64,000 nucleotides of DNA from Beijerinckiaceae bacterium (GCA_027531565.1 JAPZSB010000002.1:620001-684000), one strand, 5' to 3'. Positions 1-9,445 are shown, counted from the first letter of the stretch. A program made the numbers and translations. The notes: generated by a model from the sequence alone, not told the origin.

Positions 1-119
1 CCCGCGGCCTCGGCCTCGACCGCCTCGAAGGCTGCCATGATCCGCTGCTGGAGGGAGAGGAACCATTCCGAGGCGCGGGCACGGCGGGCGACGAGTTCAG
101 GCTGGTCGGCAAGGGTCAT
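1..119 (-). CDS. hemF: oxygen-dependent coproporphyrinogen III oxidase, N-terminal fragment
   Basis: The gene runs off the left edge, so only about the first 39 residues are visible. They begin MTLADQPELVARRARASEW and continue through FLSLQQRIMAAFEAVEAE, which resembles the N-terminus of aerobic coproporphyrinogen III oxidases (HemF), the enzyme that decarboxylates coproporphyrinogen III to protoporphyrinogen IX in haem synthesis. It lies 23 bases downstream of trmL on the same strand, a pairing known in Rhizobiales, and close to the cytochrome bc1 operon that needs haem. The call rests on a short fragment plus context; the catalytic core is outside the window. Confidence 0.7.
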   Translation of the reverse strand, partial: MTLADQPELVARRARASEWFLSLQQRIMAAFEAVEAEAA

Positions 120-142
120 GCAGTCCTCGTGTCCTCTCAACT

Positions 143-667
143 TTACAGTTTACCGTCCGGTTGTGCATCCGCGGACGCGAAACCGTCAAGCTGGCGCAAC
201 GCTTCCGCCACCAGAATGGCGCCGGAAACCGCGACATTGAGCGAACGCAGGCCGGGCCGCATCGGGATGACGATGCGGGCATCGGCATCGCCCTGCACGG
301 AATCCGGCACGCCGGCGCTTTCCCGGCCGAGCATGATGATGTCGCCGGGGCGGAAGGCGAAGCGGTGATGCGCCACCGCGCCGCGCGTCGTGGCAAGCAC
401 CAGGCGCTGGCCCTTCGCCCGGGTGGCGGCCCGGAAATGGCCGTAGGACAGGTGCCGTGTGAGGTCGAGCCGGTCGAGATAGTCGAGGCCGGCCCGCCGC
501 AGGTTACGGTCGGAGGCGTCGAATCCTGCCGGTTCGATCAGGTCGACCGGCACGCCGAGGCACGCGCCGAGCCGGAACAGCGTCCCGGCATTCTGCGGAA
601 TGTCCGGCTCATAGAGGGCAAGCCTCAGGAGCGATGGCGGAAATGCGGTTTCGCGGGGGTCGACCAT
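143..667 (-). CDS. trmL: tRNA (cytidine(34)-2'-O)-methyltransferase TrmL
   Basis: This 174-residue protein is a single-domain SPOUT methyltransferase of the TrmL (YibK) type, which 2'-O-methylates the wobble nucleotide of leucine tRNAs. Visible SPOUT motifs are PDIPQNAGTLFRL (residues 21-33), LGRESAGVP (113-121) and the knot-forming SLNVAVSGAI (142-151). The length fits the family (about 155-170 residues). It is transcribed leftward and probably shares a transcript with hemF, which starts 23 bases beyond its stop. The petABC operon lies upstream in the opposite direction, leaving a shared 245-base divergent intergenic region. Confidence 0.93.
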   Translation of the reverse strand: MVDPRETAFPPSLLRLALYEPDIPQNAGTLFRLGACLGVPVDLIEPAGFDASDRNLRRAGLDYLDRLDLTRHLSYGHFRAATRAKGQRLVLATTRGAVAHHRFAFRPGDIIMLGRESAGVPDSVQGDADARIVIPMRPGLRSLNVAVSGAILVAEALRQLDGFASADAQPDGKL

Positions 668-913
668 TGTTCAGGGGGCAGGGAACGCGGAAAGGGATGG
701 ACAAGCGGTATAGACGGTGCCATGAGCCTTGCAATTCAGGATCGTTCCAATATGCGATCCGGCCGGGCATCGCCCGGGACCGGGTGGGACGGCTGAGGCA
801 ATTCGCCTCTCCAATCCGGATAGCCGAATGCTATCTGCACCGGAACGGTTCTGAGGCTGTCGCCGGGCATCTCCATGGTCGCGGTGCGCCAGGGTGAAGG
901 AAGGATTAGGATT

Positions 914-1453
914 GTGGCTGATCAATCGATGAGCGAACCGAACCGCCGTGATTTTCTGTTTCTGGCCACTGGCGCTGCCGGTGCCGTCGCCGTGGGCGGC
1001 GTGGCATGGCCGCTGATTTCCCAGATGTCGCCGGATGCCTCGACCATTGCGGCTGGCGCGCCGGTCGAAGTCGACCTGGCGCCGATCGCCGAGGGTCGCG
1101 CGATCACGCTGAAATGGCGCGGCAAGCCGATTTTCGTCCGGCACCGCACGGCGGCCGAGATCGAGGCGTCCAAGAAGGATGATGCGTCCGGCCTGCCGGA
1201 CCCGCAGGCCGATGCCGCCCGCGTCCGCGCCTTCGAGGGCAAGGCCCAGGAACAATGGGTCGTCGTCTATGGCAACTGCACCCATCTCGGCTGCGTGCCG
1301 ATCGGGTTCTCGGGCGATTACAACGGCTGGTACTGCCCCTGCCACGGCTCGCATTACGACAATGCCGGCCGCATCCGCAAAGGTCCGGCGCCGCGCAACC
1401 TTGATATCCCGGAATTCACGTTCCTGTCCGCGTCGAAAATCCGCATCGGCTGA
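914..1453 (+). CDS. petA: ubiquinol-cytochrome c reductase iron-sulfur (Rieske) subunit
   Basis: This is the Rieske protein of the cytochrome bc1 complex, which takes electrons from ubiquinol and passes them to cytochrome c1. The cluster ligands are visible as CTHLGC (C122, H124, C127) and CPCHGSH (C141, C143, H144). A twin-arginine-like anchor follows RRDFLFLATGA near residue 11, as expected for a Tat-exported Rieske protein. I chose the GTG at 914 (179 residues) because GAAGGAAGGA sits just upstream at the right spacing; ATG 929 is the alternative, and an in-frame ATG at 875 lacks a good site. It is the first gene of petABC. Confidence 0.96.
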   Translation: MADQSMSEPNRRDFLFLATGAAGAVAVGGVAWPLISQMSPDASTIAAGAPVEVDLAPIAEGRAITLKWRGKPIFVRHRTAAEIEASKKDDASGLPDPQADAARVRAFEGKAQEQWVVVYGNCTHLGCVPIGFSGDYNGWYCPCHGSHYDNAGRIRKGPAPRNLDIPEFTFLSASKIRIG

Positions 1454-1477
1454 GCGAATTCAGAGTGAGAGACCCGA

Positions 1478-2785
1478 ATGGCTGAGCATCATTCCTCCTA
1501 TGTGCCCAAGACCGGGTTCGAGCGCTGGCTCGATGCCCGCCTGCCGATCGTCCGGCTGATGCATGATTCCGCCGTATCCTATCCGGTGCCGCGGAACCTG
1601 AACTATTTCTGGACCTTCGGCGGCATCCTCATGTTCATGCTGGTGTCGCAGATCGTCACCGGCATCGTGCTGGTCATGCATTACACGCCGCATGTCGACC
1701 ATGCCTTCCAGTCGGTCGAGCACATCATGCGCGACGTGAATTACGGCTGGCTGATGCGCTACATGCACTCCAACGGTGCGTCGATGTTCTTCATCGCCGT
1801 CTATATCCACATCTTCCGCGGCATGTATTACGGCTCGTACAAGGCCCCGCGCGAAGTGCTGTGGATCCTCGGCGTGGTGATCTTCCTGCTGATGATGGCC
1901 ACGGCCTTCCTCGGCTACGTGCTGCCCTGGGGCCAGATGAGCTTCTGGGGGGCCACCGTCATCACCAACCTGTTCTCGGCCATTCCGGTGGTCGGCGAGA
2001 CCATCGTCGTCTGGCTCTGGGGCGGCTATTCGGTCGACAACCCGACGCTGAACCGCTTCTTCTCGCTGCATTACCTGCTGCCCTTCATGATCTTCGGCGT
2101 GGTCATCCTTCATGTCTGGGCGCTGCACCATGTCGGCCAGAACAACCCGTCGGGTGTCGAGGTGAAGAACTACAAGAAGGATACGGTGCCGTTCACGCCG
2201 TATGCGACCGTGAAGGACCTGTTCGCGATGGTCTGCTTCATGATCTTCTTCGCGTGGTTCGTGTTCTATCATCCGAACTTCCTCGGCCATGCGGACAACT
2301 ACATCCCGGCCGATCCGCTGAAGACGCCGGCGCATATCGTGCCAGAATGGTACTTCCTGCCGTTCTACGGCATCCTGCGCGCCATCCCGGACAAGCTGGG
2401 CGGCGTGGTGGCGATGTTCGCCTCGATCGCGATCCTCGCCTTCCTGCCGTGGCTCGACACGTCGAAGGTCCGCTCGGGCAAGTATCGCCCGTGGTTCAAG
2501 TTCGCCTTCTGGACCTTCGTGCTCGTCTCGGTGCTGCTCGGCTATACCGGCTCGCAGCCGACCGACAAGGTCGTGCTCGCGATCGGCGGCCGTACTGTGA
2601 TGGACATGGTCTTTTTCGCGCAGATCCTGACGGCGATCTATTTCGCCTATTTCCTTATCATGCTTCCGCTGCTCGGCCTGATCGAGAAGCCGAAGGCGCT
2701 GCCGGCCTCGATCGCCGATTCGGTGCTCGGCCCGGCGGGAAGCGGCCATATTGCCGGCGCGCATGCGGCGCCGCCCAAGCATTGA
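1478..2785 (+). CDS. petB: cytochrome b of the bc1 complex
   Basis: This 435-residue multi-helix membrane protein carries both haems b and the quinol oxidation and reduction sites of complex III. The haem ligands are visible as H97/H111 and H197/H211 in helices B and D. The Qo-site motif PEWY is at residues 288-291, and the [11 protein letters not shown] segment (151-161) is the cd1 region of the Qo pocket. It is a full-length bacterial cytochrome b not fused to cytochrome c1. It follows petA by 24 bases and precedes petC by 19 bases, so the three form one operon. Confidence 0.98.
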   Translation: MAEHHSSYVPKTGFERWLDARLPIVRLMHDSAVSYPVPRNLNYFWTFGGILMFMLVSQIVTGIVLVMHYTPHVDHAFQSVEHIMRDVNYGWLMRYMHSNGASMFFIAVYIHIFRGMYYGSYKAPREVLWILGVVIFLLMMATAFLGYVLPWGQMSFWGATVITNLFSAIPVVGETIVVWLWGGYSVDNPTLNRFFSLHYLLPFMIFGVVILHVWALHHVGQNNPSGVEVKNYKKDTVPFTPYATVKDLFAMVCFMIFFAWFVFYHPNFLGHADNYIPADPLKTPAHIVPEWYFLPFYGILRAIPDKLGGVVAMFASIAILAFLPWLDTSKVRSGKYRPWFKFAFWTFVLVSVLLGYTGSQPTDKVVLAIGGRTVMDMVFFAQILTAIYFAYFLIMLPLLGLIEKPKALPASIADSVLGPAGSGHIAGAHAAPPKH

Positions 2786-2804
2786 GGACGGGAAGGAACC
2801 TATC

Positions 2805-3677
2805 ATGACGACGTCTTCTCGTTTCCTGCTCGCGGCTCTTGCCCTCTCGGGATTCGCCGCCCTGGCCCAGCCGGCCCTCGCGGCCGGCGGGGCTGAAAAG
2901 CCGCCGCGCCAGAGCTGGAGCTTCTCCGGTCCGTTCGGCACCTTCGACCGGGCGCAGCTCCAGCGCGGCTTCAAGGTCTATCGCGAGGTCTGCGCCTCGT
3001 GCCATGGCCTCGAAAAGCTGTCCTTCCGGAACCTGTCCCAGCCGGGAGGCCCGGGCTTCACCGACGGCCAGGTCCGCACGCTGGCCACCGAATACAAGGT
3101 GATGGACGGCCCGAACGAGGCCGGCGAGATGTTCGAGCGCCCGGCCCGCCCGTCGGATCGCTTCCCGAAGCCGTTCCCGAATGCGGAAGCGGCCAAGGCG
3201 GCGAATAACGGCGCGGTCCCGCCGGATTTCTCGGTCATCGCCAAGGCGCGCACCTATGAGCGCGGCTTCCCGTTCTACCTGTTCGACATCGTGACCCAGT
3301 ACCAGGAGCAGGGCGTGGATTACATCACCGCGCTGCTGCTCGGCTACGAGGAGCCTCCGAAGGGCGTGACGGTGGAGGCGGGCCTGCACTGGAACCGCTA
3401 TTTCCCGGGCAACAAGATCGCCATGGGCAATCCGCTTGTTGCCGTGTTCGACGATGCCGGCAAGCCGCATGATCCGGGCTTCTACACCGATGGCACCCCG
3501 GTAACGCGCGAGCAGGTGTCCCGCGACGTCACGGCCTTCCTGATGTGGGCGGCCGAACCGAAAATGGAAGAGCGCAAGCAGACAGGCGCCAAGGTGATGC
3601 TCTGGCTGATCCTGCTGGCTGGCCTGCTCTACCTCACCAAGAAGCGGATCTGGTCGCGGCTTGAGGGCGCGCACTGA
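2805..3677 (+). CDS. petC: cytochrome c1 of the bc1 complex
   Basis: This 290-residue protein is the c-type haem subunit of complex III that reduces soluble or membrane cytochrome c. It has a Sec signal peptide (about residues 1-27, ending ALA), the haem-binding CASCH at 63-67, a likely axial methionine in IAMGNP near 207, and a single C-terminal membrane anchor at about 262-279. The ATG at 2805 is preceded by GGAAGGAA, so the upstream in-frame ATG at 2751, inside petB, is unlikely. It is the last gene of petABC and is followed by a strong intrinsic terminator. Confidence 0.97.
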   Translation: MTTSSRFLLAALALSGFAALAQPALAAGGAEKPPRQSWSFSGPFGTFDRAQLQRGFKVYREVCASCHGLEKLSFRNLSQPGGPGFTDGQVRTLATEYKVMDGPNEAGEMFERPARPSDRFPKPFPNAEAAKAANNGAVPPDFSVIAKARTYERGFPFYLFDIVTQYQEQGVDYITALLLGYEEPPKGVTVEAGLHWNRYFPGNKIAMGNPLVAVFDDAGKPHDPGFYTDGTPVTREQVSRDVTAFLMWAAEPKMEERKQTGAKVMLWLILLAGLLYLTKKRIWSRLEGAH

Positions 3678-3700
3678 GCCGCATCCCCGGGGATTGACGG

Positions 3701-3725
3701 AAAAGGGGCCCCGGCCCCTTTTTTG
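3701..3725 (+). terminator. intrinsic terminator of petABC
   Basis: Twenty-three bases after the petC stop lies a GC-rich inverted repeat, AAAAGGGGCC followed by GGCCCCTTTTTT, ending in six T residues. This is a textbook Rho-independent terminator and separates petABC from apt. Confidence 0.9.
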
Positions 3726-3786
3726 TTGCGCGTTTCCGGCTTGCCAAGGCCGATGCAGGACGTGACAAAGGCATGACGATGCCCTG

Positions 3787-4332
3787 ATGGAACGACGAGT
3801 GATGGACTTCCTGCGCAACACGATCCGCACCATTCCGGATTACCCCAGACCCGGGATCCAGTTCCGGGATATCTCGACCCTGCTCGGTAATCCGCGCGCG
3901 TTCCGGCGCGCGGTGGACGAGCTGGTCCAGCCCTATGCCGGGGCGCGGGTGGAGAAGGTTGCGGGCATCGAGGCGCGCGGCTTCATCCTCGGCGGCGCGG
4001 TGGCCCATCAGCTGTCCTGCGGCTTCGTGCCGATCCGCAAGAAGGGCAAGCTGCCACATCGCACTGTCTCGATTTCCTATGCGCTGGAATACGGCACCGA
4101 CGAGATGGAGATCCATCTCGATGCCGTGGCGCCCGGCGAGACGGTGATCCTCGTCGATGACCTGATCGCCACCGGCGGCACGGCCACGGCGGCGGTGCAG
4201 CTTCTCCAGAAGATCGGCGCGAAGGTCGAGGCGGCCTGCTTCGTGATCGACCTGCCGGAACTGGGCGGGCGGGCGAAGATCGAGGCCCTGGGCGTGCCTG
4301 TCCGCACGCTCGTCGCCTTCGAGGGGCATTGA
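3787..4332 (+). CDS. apt: adenine phosphoribosyltransferase
   Basis: This 181-residue enzyme salvages adenine by transferring ribose phosphate from PRPP to give AMP. The PRPP-binding loop [13 protein letters not shown] is at residues 120-132, and the N-terminal [18 protein letters not shown] is typical of bacterial Apt. Starts at 3787 or 3802 are both possible; the second would begin [15 protein letters not shown], closer to the family. The gene is convergent with the nucleosidase gene only 7 bases away. Both act in adenine salvage: the nucleosidase releases adenine and Apt recaptures it, so the adjacency may be functional. Confidence 0.96.
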   Translation: MERRVMDFLRNTIRTIPDYPRPGIQFRDISTLLGNPRAFRRAVDELVQPYAGARVEKVAGIEARGFILGGAVAHQLSCGFVPIRKKGKLPHRTVSISYALEYGTDEMEIHLDAVAPGETVILVDDLIATGGTATAAVQLLQKIGAKVEAACFVIDLPELGGRAKIEALGVPVRTLVAFEGH

Positions 4333-4339
4333 GCGGCCG

Positions 4340-4969
4340 TCAGCCCGGCAGCAGCAGGCTTTCCAGGCGGTCGATGATCGCCGCCCATTCCCGATCCAGA
4401 TGCCCGAGAAGGGCGGTCCAGTCGTCGTAATGGCGTAGCTCCTCGGCGCCGTCGGAAATGCCGCGCAGGCCGATCATCGGCACGCCGAAATGCTGGCAGG
4501 CACGCAGGACGGCATAGGTCTCCATATCGACCATGTCCGCGTCGATCGCGTCATAGGCGGGGCCTGAGACGATGTTGGCGCCGGTGGAGAGCCGCGCGGC
4601 GGGCACCTGGCGCAGGCGCAGGGGCAAGGCGAGCTCGGCCGGCAGGTCGAGGAACGGCGTGCGGCCCTTCTCGAAGCCGAGGGGCGAGGCATCCATGTCG
4701 CGGTAGGAGACGGCGCTCACCTGATAGATTGCGCCCTGTTCGAGCCGCCGCGAGCCCGCCGAGCCCAGCGAGAGCACGAGATCGGGGAGGCCCTGATGGT
4801 CGAGGCAATCCTGCAAGGCGCGGGTTGTGCCGATCGCCGCCTCGACGGGGCCCAAGCCGGTGATGACCGGCGTGATCCGCTCCTGCAGGGCCGGGCCATA
4901 TTCCACGCTGGCGGCCATGACGACGAGAATGCGATGGCTGGCGGTGCGGAGCAGGCGCGGCGCACTCAT
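4340..4969 (-). CDS. mtnN: 5'-methylthioadenosine/S-adenosylhomocysteine nucleosidase
   Basis: This 209-residue protein belongs to the PNP/UDP phosphorylase superfamily and looks like an MTA/SAH nucleosidase, which cleaves the glycosidic bond to release adenine. E150 in VDMET and D173 in GISDGAEE match the substrate-ribose and catalytic-acid positions, and E23 aligns with the catalytic water-activating glutamate, although the usual AMEEE motif is altered to AASVE. Its ATG overlaps the stop of the MaoC-like gene by 4 bases, so the two are translationally coupled. Family membership is firm; exact substrate is inferred. Confidence 0.83.
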   Translation of the reverse strand: MSAPRLLRTASHRILVVMAASVEYGPALQERITPVITGLGPVEAAIGTTRALQDCLDHQGLPDLVLSLGSAGSRRLEQGAIYQVSAVSYRDMDASPLGFEKGRTPFLDLPAELALPLRLRQVPAARLSTGANIVSGPAYDAIDADMVDMETYAVLRACQHFGVPMIGLRGISDGAEELRHYDDWTALLGHLDREWAAIIDRLESLLLPG

Positions 4970-5943
4970 TCCCGGGCGCCCCAGAGCACGGCGCCGGTGA
5001 AGGCGAAGACCGGGATACCGTTCTGGTTGATGGCGTAGTTGCGCTGGGTGACGATGCCCCAGCCCGGTTTCGACTGCGAGGGCCGGGCCTCGAGGATGCG
5101 GGCATAGTAGGTCAGCGTATCGCCGGCGAGGACGGGGCGGATCCAGTGCAGGTCGGTGAAGCCGAAACCGGGGCCACGCTTGGGCAGGGGGGCTTCCTGC
5201 TCGCGGGCCTGCCAGAACCGGATCACGGTGCCCATCCAGGCCGAGGCCGTGTGCCAGCCCGATGCGGAGAGCCCGCCGAAATGGCTGTTGCGTCCCGCTT
5301 CCTCGGAGAGGTGGAATTCCTGCGGATCGTAACGGCGGGCAAAGCGCAGCATGACCTCCGGCGTGAAGTCATAGGTCCCGAATCGGATGATCATGCCGGG
5401 ATGGATCTCCTCGACCGGGCCGAACCGCTCGACATTCGGTTCGGGCAGCAAGGTCTCGGCGGGCGGGCGGGCAATGGCGGTGGCGGCCTGTTCGGCCGTC
5501 CCGCGCTCTCGGCGGCCCATCATGATCAGGTTGGTCTGCTCGAGAACCAGCTCGCCGTCCTGGTTGTGCAGGTCGAACCGGTACTGCACGAAGCCGCGAT
5601 CCGGCCTGGTGGCAGAGGGCTTGCGGTCAAGGATGTGCATCCGGCCGGTCAGCCTGTCGCCGGCACGCACGGGCCGGGCCCATTTCAGCGACGAGACTCC
5701 GGGCGAGCCCATGCCGGAGGAATTCAGGATGAAGTGATCGGCCATCAGGCGCATGTTGGCCGAGCAGGTATACCATCCCGAGGCGATCACCCCGCCCATG
5801 CGCTGCGCCTGCTCCGAACCCGCGTCGAGATGCATGGGCTGGGGGTCGAATTCGGCGGCAAAGGCCAGCATCTCGTCTTCACGGATCGTGATCGAGCCAT
5901 AGGCTTCCGAGGTTCCGACCTCGAAATCTTCGAAATAGCGCAT
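4966..5943 (-). CDS. MaoC-like protein with two hotdog domains
   Basis: This 325-residue protein contains two MaoC-type hotdog units in tandem: one at about residues 1-150 with FDPQPMH, the second at about 170-320 with YDPQEFH. MaoC-type hydratases add water to enoyl-CoA, with Asp and His of a DxNPxH motif as catalytic residues; here the Asp and His are kept but Asn is Gln in both halves, a variant common among proteobacterial MaoC proteins. The start at 5943 has GGAGAG upstream. It overlaps mtnN by an ATGA junction. The substrate is unknown; a role in acyl-CoA metabolism is inferred from the fold. Confidence 0.85.
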   Translation of the reverse strand: MRYFEDFEVGTSEAYGSITIREDEMLAFAAEFDPQPMHLDAGSEQAQRMGGVIASGWYTCSANMRLMADHFILNSSGMGSPGVSSLKWARPVRAGDRLTGRMHILDRKPSATRPDRGFVQYRFDLHNQDGELVLEQTNLIMMGRRERGTAEQAATAIARPPAETLLPEPNVERFGPVEEIHPGMIIRFGTYDFTPEVMLRFARRYDPQEFHLSEEAGRNSHFGGLSASGWHTASAWMGTVIRFWQAREQEAPLPKRGPGFGFTDLHWIRPVLAGDTLTYYARILEARPSQSKPGWGIVTQRNYAINQNGIPVFAFTGAVLWGARE

Positions 5944-5990
5944 TCTCTCCGGTCCGTATGGAGGGACCGGGGGAAGGCCCACGCCGGTCG

Positions 5991-6203
5991 TCAGGAAAAC
6001 AGGGTTTTCAAGCCATACACGCTCGCCAGCCCGAGGGCGAGGGTGCAGACCATGACGAAGGCGAGAAGCGCCCCCTCGGCAAAGCCCCGGACCCATTCCC
6101 GCGGGACGGCTTCGAGGGCGGTCCAGAGGAAGACGAACGGAAAGAGCAGCAGCATCAACGCGCGATAGTAGACCGAGCGGATTTCAGCGACGATCACAGC
6201 CAT
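5991..6203 (-). CDS. small two-helix membrane protein
   Basis: A 70-residue protein starts at ATG 6203, directly behind a very good ribosome-binding site (GGGAGGTGGTC). The reading frame extends further upstream but only from 6203 does it look like a protein: MAVIVAEIRSVYYRALMLL, then two hydrophobic stretches at about residues 16-30 and 44-66 separated by a charged loop (EAVPREWVRG). This predicts a small inner-membrane protein with two helices. It lies between ychF and the MaoC-like gene on the same strand. I do not recognise the family and assign no function. Confidence 0.65.
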   Translation of the reverse strand: MAVIVAEIRSVYYRALMLLLFPFVFLWTALEAVPREWVRGFAEGALLAFVMVCTLALGLASVYGLKTLFS

Positions 6204-6291
6204 GACCACCTCCCGAAGGTTACCCGGAAGATAGACTAAAGTCGCATTGGTTAATGACAAGCTGAGATTTGCCGGGTCGAGGCCAGCCGCA

Positions 6292-7389
6292 TCAGTTGGC
6301 GAAGCGGAAATGCAGCACGTCACCGTCCGCGACGACATATTCCTTGCCTTCGAGGCGGAATTTTCCGGCATCGCGGGCACCGGCTTCGCCCTTGAGGGTG
6401 ACATAATCCTCGTAGGCGATGGTTTCGGCGCGGATGAAGCCCTTCTCGAAATCGGTATGGATGACCCCGGCTGCCTGCGGCGCCTTCGTGCCGGCCATCA
6501 CCGTCCAGGCCCGCGCCTCCTTCGGGCCGACCGTGAAATAGGTGATGAGACCGAGCAGGGCATAGCCTTCGCGGATCACCCGGTTGAGGCCCGGTTCCTC
6601 GAGGCCGATTGCCTCGAGATAGTCGCGCTGCTCGTCCGGCGCGAGAACGGCGATCTCGCTCTCGATCTTCGCGGAAACCACGACCGCACGGGCGCCTTCC
6701 TCCTTCGCCCGCAGGAAGACGCGGTCGGAAAAGGCATTGCCCTTGTCCGCAGACGCTTCCTCGACATTGCAGACATAGAGGACCGGCTTGGCGGTCAGCA
6801 GGCCGAGCATGTCGAAGGCTTTCGCCTCGGTCGGTTTCACCTCGACCAGCCGGGCCGGCTTGCCCTCGCGCAGCAGGACAAGCGCGCGGCTCATCAGGTC
6901 GAAGGTTTCCTTCGCTTCCTTGTCGTTGCCCTTGGCCTTCTTCTCGATGGCGACGATCCGCTTCTCGAGGCTGTCGAGATCAGCCAGCATCAGCTCGGTC
7001 TCGATCGTCTCGATATCGGCGATCGGATCGATCTTGCCCTCGACATGGGTGATGTCGGAATCCTCGAAGCAGCGCACGACATGGGCGATGGCATCAACCT
7101 CGCGGATATTGGCGAGGAACTGGTTGCCGAGACCCTCGCCCTTGGAGGCGCCCCGCACCAGGCCGGCAATATCCACAAAGGTCAGGCGGGTCGGGATGAT
7201 CTCCTTCGAGCCAGCAATGGCGGAGAGTTTCTCCAGCCGGTCATCGGGCACGGCGACATCGCCGACATTGGGCTCGATCGTGCAGAACGGATAATTCGCC
7301 GCCTGCGCTGCCGCCGTCTGCGTCAGGGCGTTGAAGAGGGTCGATTTGCCGACATTCGGCAGGCCGACGATACCGCATTTGAAGCCCAT
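6292..7389 (-). CDS. ychF: ribosome-binding redox-regulated ATPase YchF
   Basis: This 365-residue protein is a full-length member of the Obg-like YchF/OLA1 family, which prefers ATP over GTP and associates with ribosomes. The P-loop GLPNVGKST is at residues 9-17, the G3 region reads VDIAGLVRGAS, and the G4 position is NVEE instead of NKxD, the change that gives ATP preference. A C-terminal TGS domain follows. It lies downstream of rplY and pth on the same strand, the usual alphaproteobacterial order. Confidence 0.97.
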   Translation of the reverse strand: MGFKCGIVGLPNVGKSTLFNALTQTAAAQAANYPFCTIEPNVGDVAVPDDRLEKLSAIAGSKEIIPTRLTFVDIAGLVRGASKGEGLGNQFLANIREVDAIAHVVRCFEDSDITHVEGKIDPIADIETIETELMLADLDSLEKRIVAIEKKAKGNDKEAKETFDLMSRALVLLREGKPARLVEVKPTEAKAFDMLGLLTAKPVLYVCNVEEASADKGNAFSDRVFLRAKEEGARAVVVSAKIESEIAVLAPDEQRDYLEAIGLEEPGLNRVIREGYALLGLITYFTVGPKEARAWTVMAGTKAPQAAGVIHTDFEKGFIRAETIAYEDYVTLKGEAGARDAGKFRLEGKEYVVADGDVLHFRFAN

Positions 7390-7465
7390 GGCGTGGTCCG
7401 CTCAATTCTGTGCAGGGAGAAGGAATTCGGCAGGGAGAAGGAAATCGCGGTCTTTTGACCTTCGA

Positions 7466-8095
7466 TCACTCCGGAAGTCCAGTCTTTTTCGCGGGGCGGC
7501 CAAGGGTTTCGGGGCTGCCGTGGCCCGCGGCCTCCATCGCCAGATGCACCTTGCTCTGGAAGCCGGCGGCATCGCCCGACAGCAGCCGCGGCGCCTCCTC
7601 GGCCATGGCGCGGCAGAGGGTGTCGACCCAGCTTTCCTCGGCCTTGGCAAAATCGTTCAGCACATAGGCATGGACCAGTGCCTTGTCGCCGGGATGGCCG
7701 ATGCCGAGCCGCAGGCGCGGATAGTCGTTGCCGCAATGGGCCGTGATGGAGCGCAGGCCATTATGGCCGGCATTGCCGCCGCCGGTTTTCACGCGGAGCT
7801 TGCCGGGCGGCAGGTCGAGCTCGTCATGGAAGACCAGCACCCGGTCGAGCGGGATCTTGTAGAAGCGCATCGCCTCGCCGACGGCGCGGCCGCTCTCGTT
7901 CATGAAGGTGGTGGGCTTGAGCAGGATGGCGCGGTCAGCGCCGACCGTGATCTCGCTGGCCTCGCCCTGGAAACGCGCGCGCCAGGGTGTCCCGCGCCAG
8001 CGGGAATGCAGCGCGTCGAGGGCCATGAAGCCGATATTGTGCCGATTCCCGGCATAGCGGGGGCCGGGATTCCCGAGGCCGACGAGGAGATGCAT
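7466..8095 (-). CDS. pth: peptidyl-tRNA hydrolase
   Basis: This 209-residue cytosolic enzyme releases tRNA from prematurely terminated peptidyl-tRNA. The N-terminus [20 protein letters not shown] contains the conserved GLGNPG (6-11) and catalytic H19. [11 protein letters not shown] carries the conserved Asp that orients it, and the [13 protein letters not shown] signature follows. The length is typical, with a short variable C-terminal tail. It lies between rplY (97 bases upstream) and ychF (76 bases downstream), all leftward. Confidence 0.97.
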   Translation of the reverse strand: MHLLVGLGNPGPRYAGNRHNIGFMALDALHSRWRGTPWRARFQGEASEITVGADRAILLKPTTFMNESGRAVGEAMRFYKIPLDRVLVFHDELDLPPGKLRVKTGGGNAGHNGLRSITAHCGNDYPRLRLGIGHPGDKALVHAYVLNDFAKAEESWVDTLCRAMAEEAPRLLSGDAAGFQSKVHLAMEAAGHGSPETLGRPAKKTGLPE

Positions 8096-8192
8096 CGCCT
8101 GGCTCCGCTCAAGAAAAAGGCTGCAGCGCGGGATCGCGCGGCAGCCGGGTTGGCAGGGGAGGGCCCGTCAGGGCGCCTCCTTCCGGAAGGGA

Positions 8193-8777
8193 TCAGCCTT
8201 CGCCGCCCTTGGCGCCGGTACCGGCGATCGTGACGACGGTGAAGTCACGGTCCGAGATGACCGGCTTGGCACCGGCCGGCAGCTTGACCGCCGAGATGTG
8301 GATCGAATCGCCGAGCTTGGCCTTCGAGACATCGACTTCGATGTATTCCGGGATGTTGTCGGCCGGAACGTTGAACTCGACCGCATGGCGGACGAGGTTC
8401 AGCGCGCCGCCGGCCTTCAGGCCCGGCGAGGATTCCTGGCCGACGACATGGACCGGGATTTCCACGCGAACCGTCGCGCCTTCGCCGAGGCGGAGGAAAT
8501 CGACATGGATCGGGAAGTCGCGGACAACGTCGAGCTGGTAATCGCGCGGGATGGCGCGGATCTTCTGGCCCTCGACATCGATATCGAAAACGGTGGTCAG
8601 GAAATGACCGGCATAGATCAGCCGGTTGGTTTCCCGGAAGTCGAGCGAGATCGAAACGGGGGGCTGGCCGGCGCCGTAAATGACGGCCGGGACACGGCCT
8701 TCACGACGAACAGCACGGGCGGCCCCCTTACCGGCCCGCTCACGGCGCGAGGCCGAGAGGTTCTTGATGGTGGACAT
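8193..8777 (-). CDS. rplY: 50S ribosomal protein L25 (Ctc form)
   Basis: This 194-residue protein is the long, two-domain L25/Ctc form: an N-terminal 5S-rRNA-binding beta-barrel (about 5-95, [20 protein letters not shown] at its start) and a C-terminal TL5/Ctc domain (about 100-185). The start at 8777 is set by GGAG a few bases upstream; a longer frame reaching 8957 has no matching site and no resemblance to L25. It probably leads the rplY-pth-ychF transcription unit. A small GC-rich hairpin lies in its leader near 8802-8816. Confidence 0.95.
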   Translation of the reverse strand: MSTIKNLSASRRERAGKGAARAVRREGRVPAVIYGAGQPPVSISLDFRETNRLIYAGHFLTTVFDIDVEGQKIRAIPRDYQLDVVRDFPIHVDFLRLGEGATVRVEIPVHVVGQESSPGLKAGGALNLVRHAVEFNVPADNIPEYIEVDVSKAKLGDSIHISAVKLPAGAKPVISDRDFTVVTIAGTGAKGGEG

Positions 8778-9004
8778 CTGATTCTCCAAAAATGAAAACC
8801 GGGGCGCTTGGCCCCGCTTCCGTGCCGCTTCCTCCAAGGGTGCAAGACCGGCACGCCGGGTCCATAGGCGAAAAACGCCTGCCACGCAACCCGGAGGGTG
8901 CAGTGCACCCTTTCCGGTTTGTTGCCAGCGCTGGCCGCCGGTGCTATCTGGGCGCATTGCTGACGTGCTGTTTTTGCCCTGTTTTTTGCTTTGTGAGGTT
9001 TCCG

Positions 9005-9409
9005 ATGCTCAGCCACGTGACGCTCGGCACGAACGATCTCGAACGCGCCGGCCGCTTCTATGATGCCCTCCTTCAGCCGCTTGGCCTGATGCAGCGCCCG
9101 GTCACGCCCGATGGCGGACCGCCTTTGCTGTGCTGGATCAAGCCCGGACAGACGCTGCCGCGCCTCAATATCTACCGGCCCTTCAACGGCGCGCCCGCGA
9201 CGGCCGGAAACGGCACGATGGTTGCCTTCGAGGCAGCCTCGCCGGCTGCCGTCGATTCCGCCTATGCGGGTGGCATGGCCGGGGGCGGCACCTGCGAGGG
9301 TGCGCCGGGCCCGCGTCCGCATTATGGCGAGGGCTATTACGGGGCCTATCTGCGCGATCCCGACGGCAACAAGCTGCATGTCGTGTTCCGCGGCGATATC
9401 CGGGGCTAG
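9005..9409 (+). CDS. VOC (glyoxalase/bleomycin-resistance) family protein
   Basis: This 134-residue protein has the vicinal-oxygen-chelate fold: it begins [20 protein letters not shown], typical of the first beta-alpha-beta unit, and ends [14 protein letters not shown], the usual last strand with DPDGN. The start follows GTGAGG. Members bind a divalent metal and act as lyases, dioxygenases or resistance proteins; which applies here cannot be read from sequence. It is transcribed away from rplY and toward the leftward PNPOx-like gene, so it stands alone between prs and rplY, which are neighbours in many related genomes. Confidence 0.85.
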   Translation: MLSHVTLGTNDLERAGRFYDALLQPLGLMQRPVTPDGGPPLLCWIKPGQTLPRLNIYRPFNGAPATAGNGTMVAFEAASPAAVDSAYAGGMAGGGTCEGAPGPRPHYGEGYYGAYLRDPDGNKLHVVFRGDIRG

Positions 9410-9445
9410 CCTGTTTCCACCCGGCTCCGGGGCTTGCGGCCTGCC

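Noticed and set aside
795-809. GAGGC-AATTC-GCCTC hairpin upstream of petA, considered as a leader regulatory element.
   Set aside because: A 5-base stem is expected by chance at this GC content and no conservation can be tested.
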